The notes under the pieces are model-generated. The model was not told the DNA's origin. It saw nothing but the letters and a program-made list of their open reading frames with translations, and made no database searches. Shown here one piece after another: positions 22,552-32,396 of a DNA stretch of 64,000 bases. Location: contig OY829538.1 in the NCBI GenBank assembly GCA_963691705.1, positions 14,782,443 through 14,846,442 of the forward strand. Direction: 5' to 3'. Position 1 is the first letter of the stretch, and the number at the start of each line of letters is the position of its first letter. The translations under genes and the position numbers were made by a program. Source of the DNA: Viola odorata (Eukaryota; Streptophyta; Magnoliopsida; Malpighiales; Violaceae).

Positions 22552-22563
22552 CCTTTAAAAGGG
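22552..22563 (+). promoter_or_regulatory. TATA-like box for antisense ORF c (decayed)
   Basis: CCTTTAAAAGGG where element E has the palindrome CCTTTATAAAGG (40-51, minus). About 180 bases upstream of ATG 22736, with a pyrimidine-rich leader between. Confidence 0.5.
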
Positions 22564-22735
22564 AGCAACTGCTCTCTTTTAATACTCTTTGCTTGTGCTT
22601 CGAAATTTTTTCCTTCTCTCTCTAAGCTTTTACTTCAAAGGAAGTTACGACCACCGTTCGCCGGCGTCGACGGTTTGCCTTCTGTTCAAGGTACTTTACT
22701 TCTTATTATTCAGATTTTCTTCTTGCTGACTTACT

Positions 22736-24860
22736 ATGAGCACATCTAGGATACCCAAGGATTCTCAGTGTCCTCTGGCCACAAATAGGTCTTCGAAGGG
22801 TCTCCAGCGACCCATAGATTTAGAAATTGAGAGAACACCTAGTATTTTTGTTGATGAAACGATATTGGAGGCAGAGTTGGAGGAAAATGGTATCTTTTTC
22901 CCTCCTGGCTACTCTGTCAAAATTCTTGATGCTGGTCATCGGCTTCATGACCCTCTATCGGGGAGCGATAGGATGGTATATTTTCATATGTTCCTTTACG
23001 GTTTTCGCTTTCCCCTTCACGAAGCGGTGAAAGGGTTATTGGTTCGATATAACATTAACCCGGCTCAGATTATGCCTCCCTCCTGGTGTGGGGTTCATGC
23101 CTTCATCCGTACTTGCGAGTTGCGGGGTATCTTTGTCCCGTCTGTCAATTTATTCCACAAGTTCTTCAGTTTCAAGTGTCGCAACTGTGTGGTGAATATC
23201 ACCCCGAGGTGGAATGATGCATTAGTGCAGTCATTCTGGCAGAAATTCCAAGGCTTTGAAGAGACTGTGGCTGATTGGAAGAGCGGTTTCTTTATCATGA
23301 AATTACCTTTCCGCGCTTGGCCTAGGTGTTTCAATCAGTGTCTTGATGATTCCATTTGGACAAACCAGTCAGTAGTGTCCAAGGAAGAACTTCGACAAAC
23401 GAACATGCTGCTAGAACTGAGCTCGTCCTTTCGCATTCGAGAGTTTGCCTTGTACAGGCTTATAGAGGATTGCACCATAAGTAAGTTTCTTTTCTCCCAT
23501 TATCGCTTTGGCTTATTCACTGTTCTGATATGTCTTGTTGACAGGTGACGCTGGAAATCAACCATCGAGCGATAAGAACGTTCCTTTGAACGTGAGGCCG
23601 CTTCAATCACTGCCACCATCTCCTCCGCCTGAGAGTTCCAGTTACCCTGTCATTCCACCAAAAAGAAAAAGATTCAAGACTGTTGCCAGGCGCGATATCT
23701 CCGACTAGACCTCTCGCTTTCTCGAGAACTGGTTACCTATTCCTAACAAAGGAGTGACTCCGAACCGTCCTAAGACCGAAGTAACTAATAGCGGCAGCGA
23801 GGACATGGATACCGACTCTGGGCTTCATCATGCTTCCGCGGCTCAGCGGAAGAAGCTAAGAATGGGAAATAGAAACCCAGTCGCTGAGGCGGTGGTGAAG
23901 AAGGTTAACGAAACGCCTGTTATTGGGGTTGATTCTCTTGATGGCGCGAGTTCTTCCAAAATGGCGGCAACGGCTGAGGCGTCAACCTACGTTCCTCCTG
24001 AAACTTCCGAGGTTCTGCCAGAGGTCGATCTTCCACCTTCAACTGCCGCTCCTAACTCTTCTATTTCTTCTTTCATTCCTGATGTCGCTGCACCGAATCT
24101 TGAGCATGCCGCTACCCCTAATCCTCTGCTAAATGGCCTTCCGTCATTATTCTGTACTTCTATCTCAGGAGTCGGTGGTTCCGCCGAAGATTGCTCTCCT
24201 CCTTTTACTGCCAATCTTTCCTCTCAAGGTCCTCAAGGAGCCACCTCCTATCGCTTGGATCTGTCCACCTTCGACACCAGCGGACTTCGCGAACTAGGAA
24301 TATCGGACCCTCTATTGCGAAGCGAGCCAGTAGGCTCTATTGTAGGTGCGATATTTGGCTCTCCTGAAGATAGGGAGGAGATGTCAGAGCTTCCTCTGGA
24401 GGTTCATCGCGAACGTGCTTTGAATGACGTGCTGGCTAGTTTTCGCATGCTGAATTACTTTCTCGATATCCATGGTGACAAGGTTCGAGGTTCCCCCGCT
24501 AAGGTGGCGGAGTTGACGCAACTCCAAAGCGATACCCAAGCACCGTTTAATGACTGCCGTGTTGAATTGGCCAGAGAGAAGTCGATAGGGAAGGCCAAGA
24601 TAGAGCTTTTGGAGGCAGAATTGGTGGCTGTCGACAGAAGAAACTCTCTCCTTCGCGAAGAGATATCGGCCCGCGACTCGAAGTTAGCGAAGATGCACAA
24701 TGAGATATCGCGGTGGAAAGACAAGGCGATACAAGCCTTTGCCGCTGGATTCCCAGATTATTACCGTAGCAAGGCTTTCGATCCTGCCAAGATAGCTGAT
24801 TACGCTTTTGAGAAACTAAAGGATGTAGATGTCGGGGGCAATAAAGGAGTTCTTCCGTGA
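22736..24860 (+). pseudogene. Antisense ORF c: gypsy-type 'transposon protein' domain plus coiled coil, intron, one stop
   Basis: The first exon (ATG 22736 to 23480) contains the plant domain listed in Pfam as putative gypsy-type transposon protein (PF04195). Diagnostic parts are FFPPGYSVKILDAGHRLHDP, YFHMFLYGFRFPLH, PSWCGVHAFIRTCE and later WKSGFF. A 64-base intron (GTAAGT at 23481, ACAG at 23544) joins in frame to a Pro-rich and basic stretch (PPKRKRFK). A TAG at 23706-23708, in a position read as S-D-stop-T-S, interrupts it. The frame then runs to 24857 through a Ser/Thr-rich linker, a coiled coil (LLEAELVAVDRRNSLLREE, about 24600-24720) and the end motif FDPAKIADYAFEKL. The same ending is in the antisense ORF of element D. 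Function unknown; perhaps DNA- or protein-binding. Nuclear localisation is inferred from the basic stretch. Confidence 0.75.
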
Positions 24861-25262
24861 TTAGCGTAAGGCAGCGCTTGAGAGTGTTTATTTTTCTTCA
24901 AACCTTGATTTCATTTGGCTTGTAATAATTGATAACGCTTGCATAATAACGACTGTCATTCCGCTCTGGATAACAATTAATTTGCTTCTTGGCGTTATCT
25001 CGTTGATTACGTCATCATGCTTGACCTCTTTTTGATAAAGTGATTCTGCTTTTCGGAGCATTTAATGCTCAGAATCCCCTCATTAATGTGAGCGAGGGAT
25101 CAGGATGGTTCAGAGACTCGTGTCTGCTCATCAGGATGCTAGGGCTAGCGTGATTTGATAGAATCAAAGCATCTTCTCGCTTTTCTAGGGTTGTACTCAT
25201 TGCTCACGCCTGTCACGCGCGTGGCGACTGTTCCAGTAGTCATTTCTCTTGGCCTCTTAGGG

Positions 25263-25270
25263 TTATAAAA
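25263..25270 (+). promoter_or_regulatory. TATA box for antisense ORF d
   Basis: TATAAAAC within GGGTTATAAAACCC, a short palindromic setting like the box at 40-51. About 180 bases upstream of ATG 25444. Confidence 0.55.
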
Positions 25271-25443
25271 CCCAACACTTTATTTCTTATTTCCACTTTT
25301 GATAATCTGTTTTCTCTGTATCTTCTCGAATCATCTTGCATTTCTGCTCTTCATCTCCTGGGTACTTCGATTTCCTTCTTAAAAAAGGTATTTCTTTATT
25401 TCCCTTTACTGTCTTCTTCATCTTTTTGTTTTCTTTTTCCACC

Positions 25444-26804
25444 ATGGGCAAAAGAAAAACTCGTGCTTCTAGGTCTAAATCGATTGATGAGGAAAAAATA
25501 GACAATATAACCAGTATTATTACTTCTTCTACCATCCTTCATAAACATGTGACCGATCACGGTGCTAACATCCCTGAGGGCTTCGAGGTTTCTATCGCCC
25601 CTGAGTTTTTACGCCTAAACAGCGTTCTGACCGGCAAACGCAGAATCTTGTATACCCAGATGTTTCGCTACGGTTTTCGGTTTCTGGTGGACCCTTTTAT
25701 CTAAGAGTTGCTCACTTCTCTGGATCTGAGCCCTATTCAACTGGCTCCAAATACCTACTGCGGCGTTTATGCATTTCTAGAACTCTGCAAGTACAAGGAA
25801 ATTACCTCTCCTTCCCTTGCATTACTCAATTCTTTATTTCGGATGTATAACCGTCGGTGTGTGATAGCGATATCACCCCATTATGATGACGATTCGCTCA
25901 AGAACTTCACCTAGAAACTACTTCATTTAGAGTCTTCCATCGATAAATAAAAAGAGCAATTTTTTGTTGTTGAGACTCCCGAGCTTCCGGCTCCATGGTG
26001 GCGGACTGGTTTCAACCAGGGCGTCAAGGACAGTGCTTGGCGCCGGGAGGCTCTTAGCGAGACAGAGCAAGGCTGGTTTGATAAGTTACTCAAACTGGAA
26101 ATCAGTGTTCACACTCGCCTTCTGGCCTGCGGGACCGATATCCGAGCCTGCGTTAAACGTGAGCATCGCGTCATCTTTTGATTTTCAGCGTTGGTACTAA
26201 TGCTAACGTTGTCTTGTGCTTTTGCAGCAACTGATCCCAAGTACATTCCCGAGAGCGTTAGGAGGCACTTAAGGTGGCTTCGACAAAGAGAGGCGGTTGA
26301 TCAAGCGGCCGCTGTCAATATCGCCACCACTTCAGTTGTTCCTCCCCACACATCTTCTACTTCAGTTGACGAGGAAATCAATACCATTCCTGTTGGTATT
26401 CCTGTCATATCAATCGCTGCTCTTCCTGTTCAGCCAGTCGCTCCTAGGGCTTCCGCAAAAGGAAAGAAAAAAAGGAGAACAAGAAGCGTTGCCACCCTCC
26501 AGCCACCAATTCCGCCTTCTTTGGACACGACCAACTCTTCGGAAGCACCTATCGCTGAGACGGTAACTGCAAATGCTCCACAATACCTCTTGCGTTGTTT
26601 TTCAATGTCTTTTTGCATTTTCTTTTGTTTTTCATAACTAGCGATTGTTTTTCTTCGTACGATACTTTTGGTGCCTCTACCCCTTCACTATCACGGGGCA
26701 ATATGGATTTGAGGCACATTCTGACTCAATCAAGGAAGAGGCAGAGGCCCGATGGGGACGACAGTGGTCGTTCTGCAATGATAGGTGGAGTAAAAATGAA
26801 TTGA
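25444..26804 (+). pseudogene. Antisense ORF d: second copy of the gypsy-type domain, intron, three stops
   Basis: A diverged relative of ORF c. ATG 25444 has a good context (ACCATGG). After a basic start (GKRKTRASRSK) comes the domain: IPEGFEVSIAPE, LYTQMFRYGFRFL, APNTYCGVYAFLELC, RRCVIAISPHYDDD, PAPWWRTGF. TAA at 25705, TAG at 25912 and TAA at 25948 interrupt it in one frame, each where Gln would fit. A 69-base intron (GT 26159 to AG 26227) joins in frame to KYIPESVRRHLRWLRQR. The position matches the intron in ORF c. The tail is Pro/Thr/Ser-rich with KGKKKRRTRS. A further piece (26675-26804, DLRHILTQSRKRQRPDG) may be a third exon. It lacks the coiled coil of ORF c. Function unknown. Confidence 0.7.
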
Positions 26805-27160
26805 GATGGGACGCCTGATCTAGAAGCACTAGGCGTGAATCTAGTAGCCAATTCCGTTAAGTGATCCAATTGGGCACGATGGGCTGAAATCGAGCTCGCG
26901 AAAGGGTTATTCGCGATGTCTATCACGAATCCCCTTGACTGGGGAGTAAAATGACTAGGCCCCGCTATCTGGGATAAAGGAGTATATGGCTGGGACACAA
27001 ATGTTCCCGCTGTCTGCTCCAGGGAAAGATCTGACATTCCTGGGGGAATTTCTTATACCGTGTTAGAAGCATCAGAAGTGGTGAAAGGGAAAAGTCGCCT
27101 GCAGGTATCAAATGGAAGGCTAGAGGACTGAGACAACGGCGGATCTCAATCAAAAGCCAT
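26726..27160 (-). pseudogene. Element C gag N-terminal fragment
   Basis: A start codon at 27160 lies 65 bases after the primer site, as in element D. The frame gives a Ser/Pro-rich N-terminus, with a TGA at the fifth codon and a TAA about 36 codons in. It then stays open from 27037 to 26726 (SQPYTPLSQIAGPSHF, SAHRAQLDHLTELATRF). The last helix-like part resembles HEFAALHRRMDLMMQTF in element D gag. No gag core, zinc knuckle or protease follows; the antisense ORF d begins at about 26800. It cannot make a working capsid. Confidence 0.55.
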
Positions 27161-27224
27161 AATCTTCCAATTTCTAGAAGAACAGAGCTTGGCTATTAAG
27201 GACGCTCACTTAATTAGAACGAAA

Positions 27225-27243
27225 GCTCTCAATGAAAGCACCA
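27225..27243 (-). promoter_or_regulatory. Primer-binding site of element C
   Basis: On the minus strand TGGTGCTTTCATTGAGAGC, three bases inside the LTR. Identical to 56526-56544 in element D. The complement ends in CCA, as a tRNA 3' end must. Confidence 0.85.
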
Positions 27244-27246
27244 ATT

Positions 27247-27602
27247 TGATAAGATTAGGACTTCAGGGGAAGCGGGATAGAGATTATAGCTGTCTGGAAT
27301 CACTGTAGCGGTAGTCCGTCGTACCTGCAAAGCGCCGGAGGGGGGACTTCGGCGTAGACACTCCGATGCTTAAGTTAGTATGGCTATGAAATTTGACAGA
27401 GATTTGAGTAGTAATTCTGGTCTCACCATGGATCTAGAAATGAGTGATATTTATAGGCAAAAGAAAGGATGTTACCCTAGGGGTGGGCGTTATCGAGGGA
27501 AGATAACGCCCAAGATGACGTCAGCAGGATAGGATATCACCGACGAGATATCGCCAGTGAGATGTTGTCGGGGCTGCTTGGGATAGGAAGACGCTGTGTG
27601 CG

Positions 27603-27641
<39 letters not shown>

Positions 27642-27783
27642 CGCTGATGTCGACCATCCCAGGATTCCTCAGCCTAACGCGGGTGGTAGCCGGGTGCTGT
27701 CGCCAGTCAAGGTCTACAGGGATCCGGCTTTGACTTGGGGTGAGAAGACGAATGTACCCTTGGTATTTCATCAATTGTTATCA
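27247..27783 (-). repeat. Element C 5' LTR (right, 537 bp)
   Basis: On the minus strand TGATAACAATTG...CTTATCA. A TATAAATA box lies at 27448-27455 on the minus strand. It contains a run of 38 C at 27603-27640. It shares both ends with the left LTR. Confidence 0.85.
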
Positions 27784-27893
27784 AAACTAATTTCTCTCTT
27801 TTATTTGTATGACCAAGAAATCTACACCAAGACATCGATTTCCTCCATCTTGCCCTCGATGACACAGAGTTCGTCTACCCCAAGATACCCATT

Positions 27894-30652
27894 ATGGCTG
27901 ACCCACCCCCTCCAGGGCATGATGCTCCGCCAAATATCCAAACCATCGAAGACCTCAATGCTACTCCTGAGGCACCCAACAGCTGTATTGTCTGGCCCGT
28001 TGTTCCTCATGACTGGATGCTCAAGTCCGCTGTTATGCATCATCTGCCCCTCTTTCGTGGGCATGACAAGGAAAACCCTCATCATCACCTTCAACAATTG
28101 CACTATATTTGCGAGGCCATGAAGCCAATCAATGTCAGTATTGAACACGCGAAACTCCATGCCTATATGTGGTCCCTCAAGGATCTTGCCCTCGACTGGT
28201 TCTATGATCTCCCTCCTAGATCCATTCATTCTTGGGCTGAGATGTCAAAAGCTTTCACGAACAAGTATTATCCGTCTTCCATGGAAATGGTCATTCGCAA
28301 GCAATTGGTATCTATTCTTCAAACAGATATGGAGGATCTCGATCAATATTATGCACGCTTCAAGAGGATGCAAGCCTTATGCCCTTCTCACAACCTCACC
28401 GAGCATGCCCTCATCCAATATTTTTGTGAAGGTTTGTGGGCCCATGATAAGGCCTTGCTAAATGCCGCAAGTGGCAATTCTCTTACTGCTCTCACCCCAG
28501 CTACTGCCAAAGCTACATTGAGCTCATGGCGAAGAATTCCACCCCTAGAAGTAGTAAAAACAACAATAAAGGCGCCCAAGGGGCTGCAATGCAAAATTAG
28601 TTGACTGCTATCACGGGTATGCTGCAGAATATGGTAGCAGGACAACCTGTCCAGGGCAAGACTTGCCAGATTTGCAATTTTATGGATCATGCCACGGACG
28701 CCTGCCCTTTTATTCCTGAAGAAATTTAAGTCAATGTCGTGGGTAACTACAACCAGACTCCATACGACCAGAATTACAATCAAGTGTGGCGACATCCCAA
28801 TTTTAGTGGGGCAACCAACCAGCAGATGTCTTGCCCTAGACAGTCGCCCCAGCAGAATCAGTATGGAAATTACCCTCCTCCCTTCAACATGCAGAACTTC
28901 GTGCCCATGCCTAGTTACCACAACAATCAGTACCAACATCAACCTCCTCAAGGTCAGACCTTCACCGTCCCGCTGGTTGATGAAGCATCTCATCTCAAGA
29001 ATGTTGTTGCGGATTTGCAAAAGCAAATGAGTATCATGGCTGCCGAAATGAAAGAAATGAAGAATGGGGGCAAACTTCCTGAGCATACAGAAGCCAACCC
29101 GAGGCATAGCGTATGTGCCATGACACTCCTCAGCGACACTCAACTGCCCTCCACAATACCTCAATATCTAGGCATAAATGCTGAAATATCTGAGTCTGCG
29201 CATCTAGGCCTCGACACTAAACAAACTGTCGAGACCAAGACAGAAGAAAAGTAACTTCCAGCATAGAAACCCGAAGTTAATGATGTCATGGTAGACCGCA
29301 TCCCATCTCCAAGGGGCTCCCTAAAAAAGAGTGATGAGCTAGATGAGTTCACTCAAGAATACATCCATAAAATTGTTGAGCCACCTTTCCCTCAAAGGCT
29401 AGTCAACTCTAAGAAGCATGATGAAGTCCATGAGATTTTTTAGATGTTTAACAAAGTGCAAGTTAACATCCCTTTGTTGCAGGCTATTAAAAATGTTCCT
29501 CTTTATGCTAAATTTTTGAAAAATTTGTGTGTTAACAAGTGTAACATGATAAGTGTGAAAAATATTTGTGTAGGTGTGAATGTCACGGCCGCGATGCAGC
29601 AAAAGCTACCACTGAAGTGCAAGGATAAAGGTATGTTCTCCATCCCATGTAAAATCGGTACTACTGATATTGGTAGAGCTATGTGTGATTCTGGTGCAGG
29701 TATCAACGTCATGCCCTTGACGATATACAACAATCTAGGCCTTGAAAACCTCAAGCCCACCAGGACCACGATCTAACTAGCAGACAAATCCGTCATCCGT
29801 CCCAAGGGAGTTGTGGAGGACGTCTTAGTCTAGGTTGGAGATTTTATATACCCAAACAACTTCTACGTTCTTGACATGGAGGATGCCCAATCTGTCAAAG
29901 CCTCGGACATGCTCCTGGGCAGACCATTCCTTAGGACCGCCGGGGCCAAGATCGACGTCTATGACGCCTCCATTCCTCTTGAGTTCGACGGCGAGACCAT
30001 CAAGTTCAACATGCTGGAGTCCATGCGATATCCTTCTGAGTTCTCTAGTGTTAACTTTGTTGATATCATTTATCCTATTGTTGAGAAAGTTTCTCACTCG
30101 CATGCTGATGATCTTCAACATCTTGCCCTCGGTAGGAGTATTCCACCCACCATGCTGGACACCTTCACCTTGACACTTGTGACTTTAGAGCACTCCATTG
30201 TTGATGTTATTGACCCTATTGTTACACAAGTTTTCGATCTTAACGCTGATAGCTTTGCACATCGTGCCCTCGACGGGAACATGACCGTCGAGGTTAAGAC
30301 ACTCTCACCAGTCCTAGACGCCCCTCAGCTAGCTCCAGTAGCTTTCGTACCCACTTCTGTTGTCCCCAAAGCCATGGCACCAACCCCCGCCCTAACTGAT
30401 ACCGATACCGCCTTGACACGTTTCGAGGCCAGGACGCCCAATGCCAACCCAGATCCACATCCTTCCCGTGACACGATCAAGGGCAAGACGCCTCATCACG
30501 ATAAGTTGCTCTCTCCTAAGACCTTTGCTACTGGACAACATGTTTTACTTTACAAATCTCAGCTTAGGCTCTTTTGCAGAAAGTTGAAGCCTTGGTGGAC
30601 AGGCCCTTACCTTGTCAAGAAGGTATATGATCATGGTGTGGTTGCGGTTTAG
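27894..30652 (+). pseudogene. Element B gag-protease fused to integrase C-terminus
   Basis: Gag starts at ATG 27894 and shows the Athila capsid core, including a DWFYDLPP motif (about 28195) and LIQYFCEGL (about 28410). A frameshift near 28510 moves to the frame used to the end. That frame holds a zinc knuckle CQICNFMDHATDAC (about 28663), a Gln/Pro/Asn-rich stretch, a coiled-coil-like segment, and protease CDSGAGINVMPL (about 29684) with LLGRPFLRTAGA. It then runs directly into a piece like the integrase C-terminus (GQHVLLYKSQLRLF, WTGPYLVKKVYDHG, about 30535-30640). RT, RNase H and the integrase core are missing. Eight stops occur after the shift (28598, 28727, 29252, 29264, 29441, 29774, 29831, 30650), all TAA or TAG. 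Confidence 0.85.
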
Positions 30653-31805
30653 AGTATGGACACATGCCTCATTTCCAAAGTGCGTGACCATAGATTGGAG
30701 CTGTTCCATGAAGGTTTCCACCCCTTGAAGGCAGACCCACCTGACCAGGCCTAAATAGTCAGCACACGTCGAGGTCCCGACGATTAAACAGGCCGCACTA
30801 GAGGCATCTCATATACCGTTCCACCCCTTTCTCCTTCCCTTATCTTTTTCTTGCCCTCGAGGAGGGTTCAAAATAATTTTTACTGCTTTCCTTTAAGTTT
30901 TTTTTGTACTGTAGTCATTTAATTTCTTTTGAACTCTTTTGTATGCCTTTCCCGCATTGAGGACAATGCGCTGCCTACGTGTGGGGAGGGATTTATTTAT
31001 GTTTTCGTTCGTGTGCTTACCTACATGTTTAAATTTCTGCTTGTTGCATGATTACATGTTCTTCGGATTTTTCAAAAAAAATTGGATTTTTAGATTTTGC
31101 TAGGAATTTTCCCACTGCCTCGTTTTAAAACCCTCATAATTGACATGCATTTTTGATTTCTGATGCATAGGAGAAACTTGTCATTCATTGCATCTATGCC
31201 TGACCATGCATATCTAGACCTGCTAGCCCTTATGTCCAGTCATGCCCTAGACACCAGTAGTCACAATTTGTACCCTGTGAGCACATTGAGCTTCATGCCC
31301 TTTATTCATATGTGATTTAATGCTTGACTAGGCACTGGCTAGGTTTGCATGATATCCCTAGGTATAGGCACCATTAGATGGGGGAAAGCAACGAAACGAC
31401 GAGAGACTTTGCAATTTTATTTTGTTTTATTTTTATCTTTTGTTTTCTCTCTTTCTCCATTTTTTCTTTCCTTTTTCATGCCCTCGACACCCTTGTTCTC
31501 TCTTCTAACCACTTGAGCCTTTTCTTTGACCCTTCCTTGGTAGGTGAGTAACACTCTTCATCACAAAACGCAAGAGCTAGATTCTGAAGAAGATAAGTAT
31601 GGGGAGGAAAAATATAGATCAAGCGCAAGAAAGAGCAAGTGCAGAAATTAGAAATCCAGGCCATGACAGTAACATTAGATTACTTCCTCATTACACCAAA
31701 ACTCAAGTGTAGGGAAGCAAAGTCATATATCAAGCCCTCGAAGTCAAACGCTTAAGAAGTATTTAAAGTTTGCCAGCTGCAGCTGCAGCTCCAGTTCCGA
31801 GAAAT
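30653..31805 (+). other. Element B untranslated region, part 1
   Basis: No long frame. It holds the GAGGACAATGCG...GTGTGGGGAGGG wording (30957-30989) commonly found after pol in Athila-type elements. There is no envelope-like ORF. Confidence 0.6.
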
Positions 31806-31808
31806 TAA

Positions 31809-32362
31809 GGTTGTGTTTACCTGGGAGAATTTCCCAGGAAATTCTCCAATTTTTAGAAAACTGGAGAATTTTTCAAAAAACGCGTTTACTTGACGTAGTT
31901 TTCATTTTCTGTTTCAAATGGAAAATTCTCCGTTGGAAAATCGATGAACAAAACTGGAGAACGAAAAAAATCAGTTCTCCAGTTTTCCAACCGTTTAAAG
32001 AACAATTGGAAAACTCAATTTTCCACTTAAATGAAATTTTTTTAATACGATTTTGCCCCTCAGCCATTTCCTCTGCCATTTGCTTCATCCATCCTCATTC
32101 CTCTGAAACCCTAACGCCTTTCTCCCTTCGTCCTCGCCACGCCCAGCGTCTTCTTCTTCCTTGAGCAAACGAAATAGCAAGCAACTGTGGGGGAGCATCG
32201 ACAGCGGTGGCAACAGAGCGACAGGGAAGCAGCAATAGCGGTGGTGGCGGAGCAGCAGCGGCGGCGAAACAGTAGCAACCCTAACCCCCAACAATGGTAG
32301 GTTCTTTCTTTCGCTCCCTCAATCTCTTCTATTTTTATGTGTTCGTGTTTCTCTTGAATGCG

Positions 32363-32396
<34 letters not shown>

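Larger units (their letters stand above)
19904..27783 (-). mobile_element. Element C: non-autonomous Tat-like element with four antisense ORFs, TSD AAACT
   Basis: Ends TGATAAG (19904) and TTGTTATCA (27783), with AAACT at 19899-19903 and 27784-27788. Direction is set by the primer site TGGTGCTTTCATTGAGAGC next to the right LTR, reading leftward, and by a gag start on the minus strand. After a short gag fragment nothing of protease, RT or integrase remains. The other 6 kb holds four plus-strand ORFs, antisense to the element, with spacers and TATA-like boxes. Antisense ORFs between pol and 3' LTR are known for the Tat lineage (for example Retand). Carrying four with no gag-pol is unusual. It inserted into the leader of element B. 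Confidence 0.85.

Noticed and set aside
27490..27774. Minus-strand protein with a poly-Gly tract
   Set aside because: It is a by-product of the C run within the element C LTR and has no other coding character.
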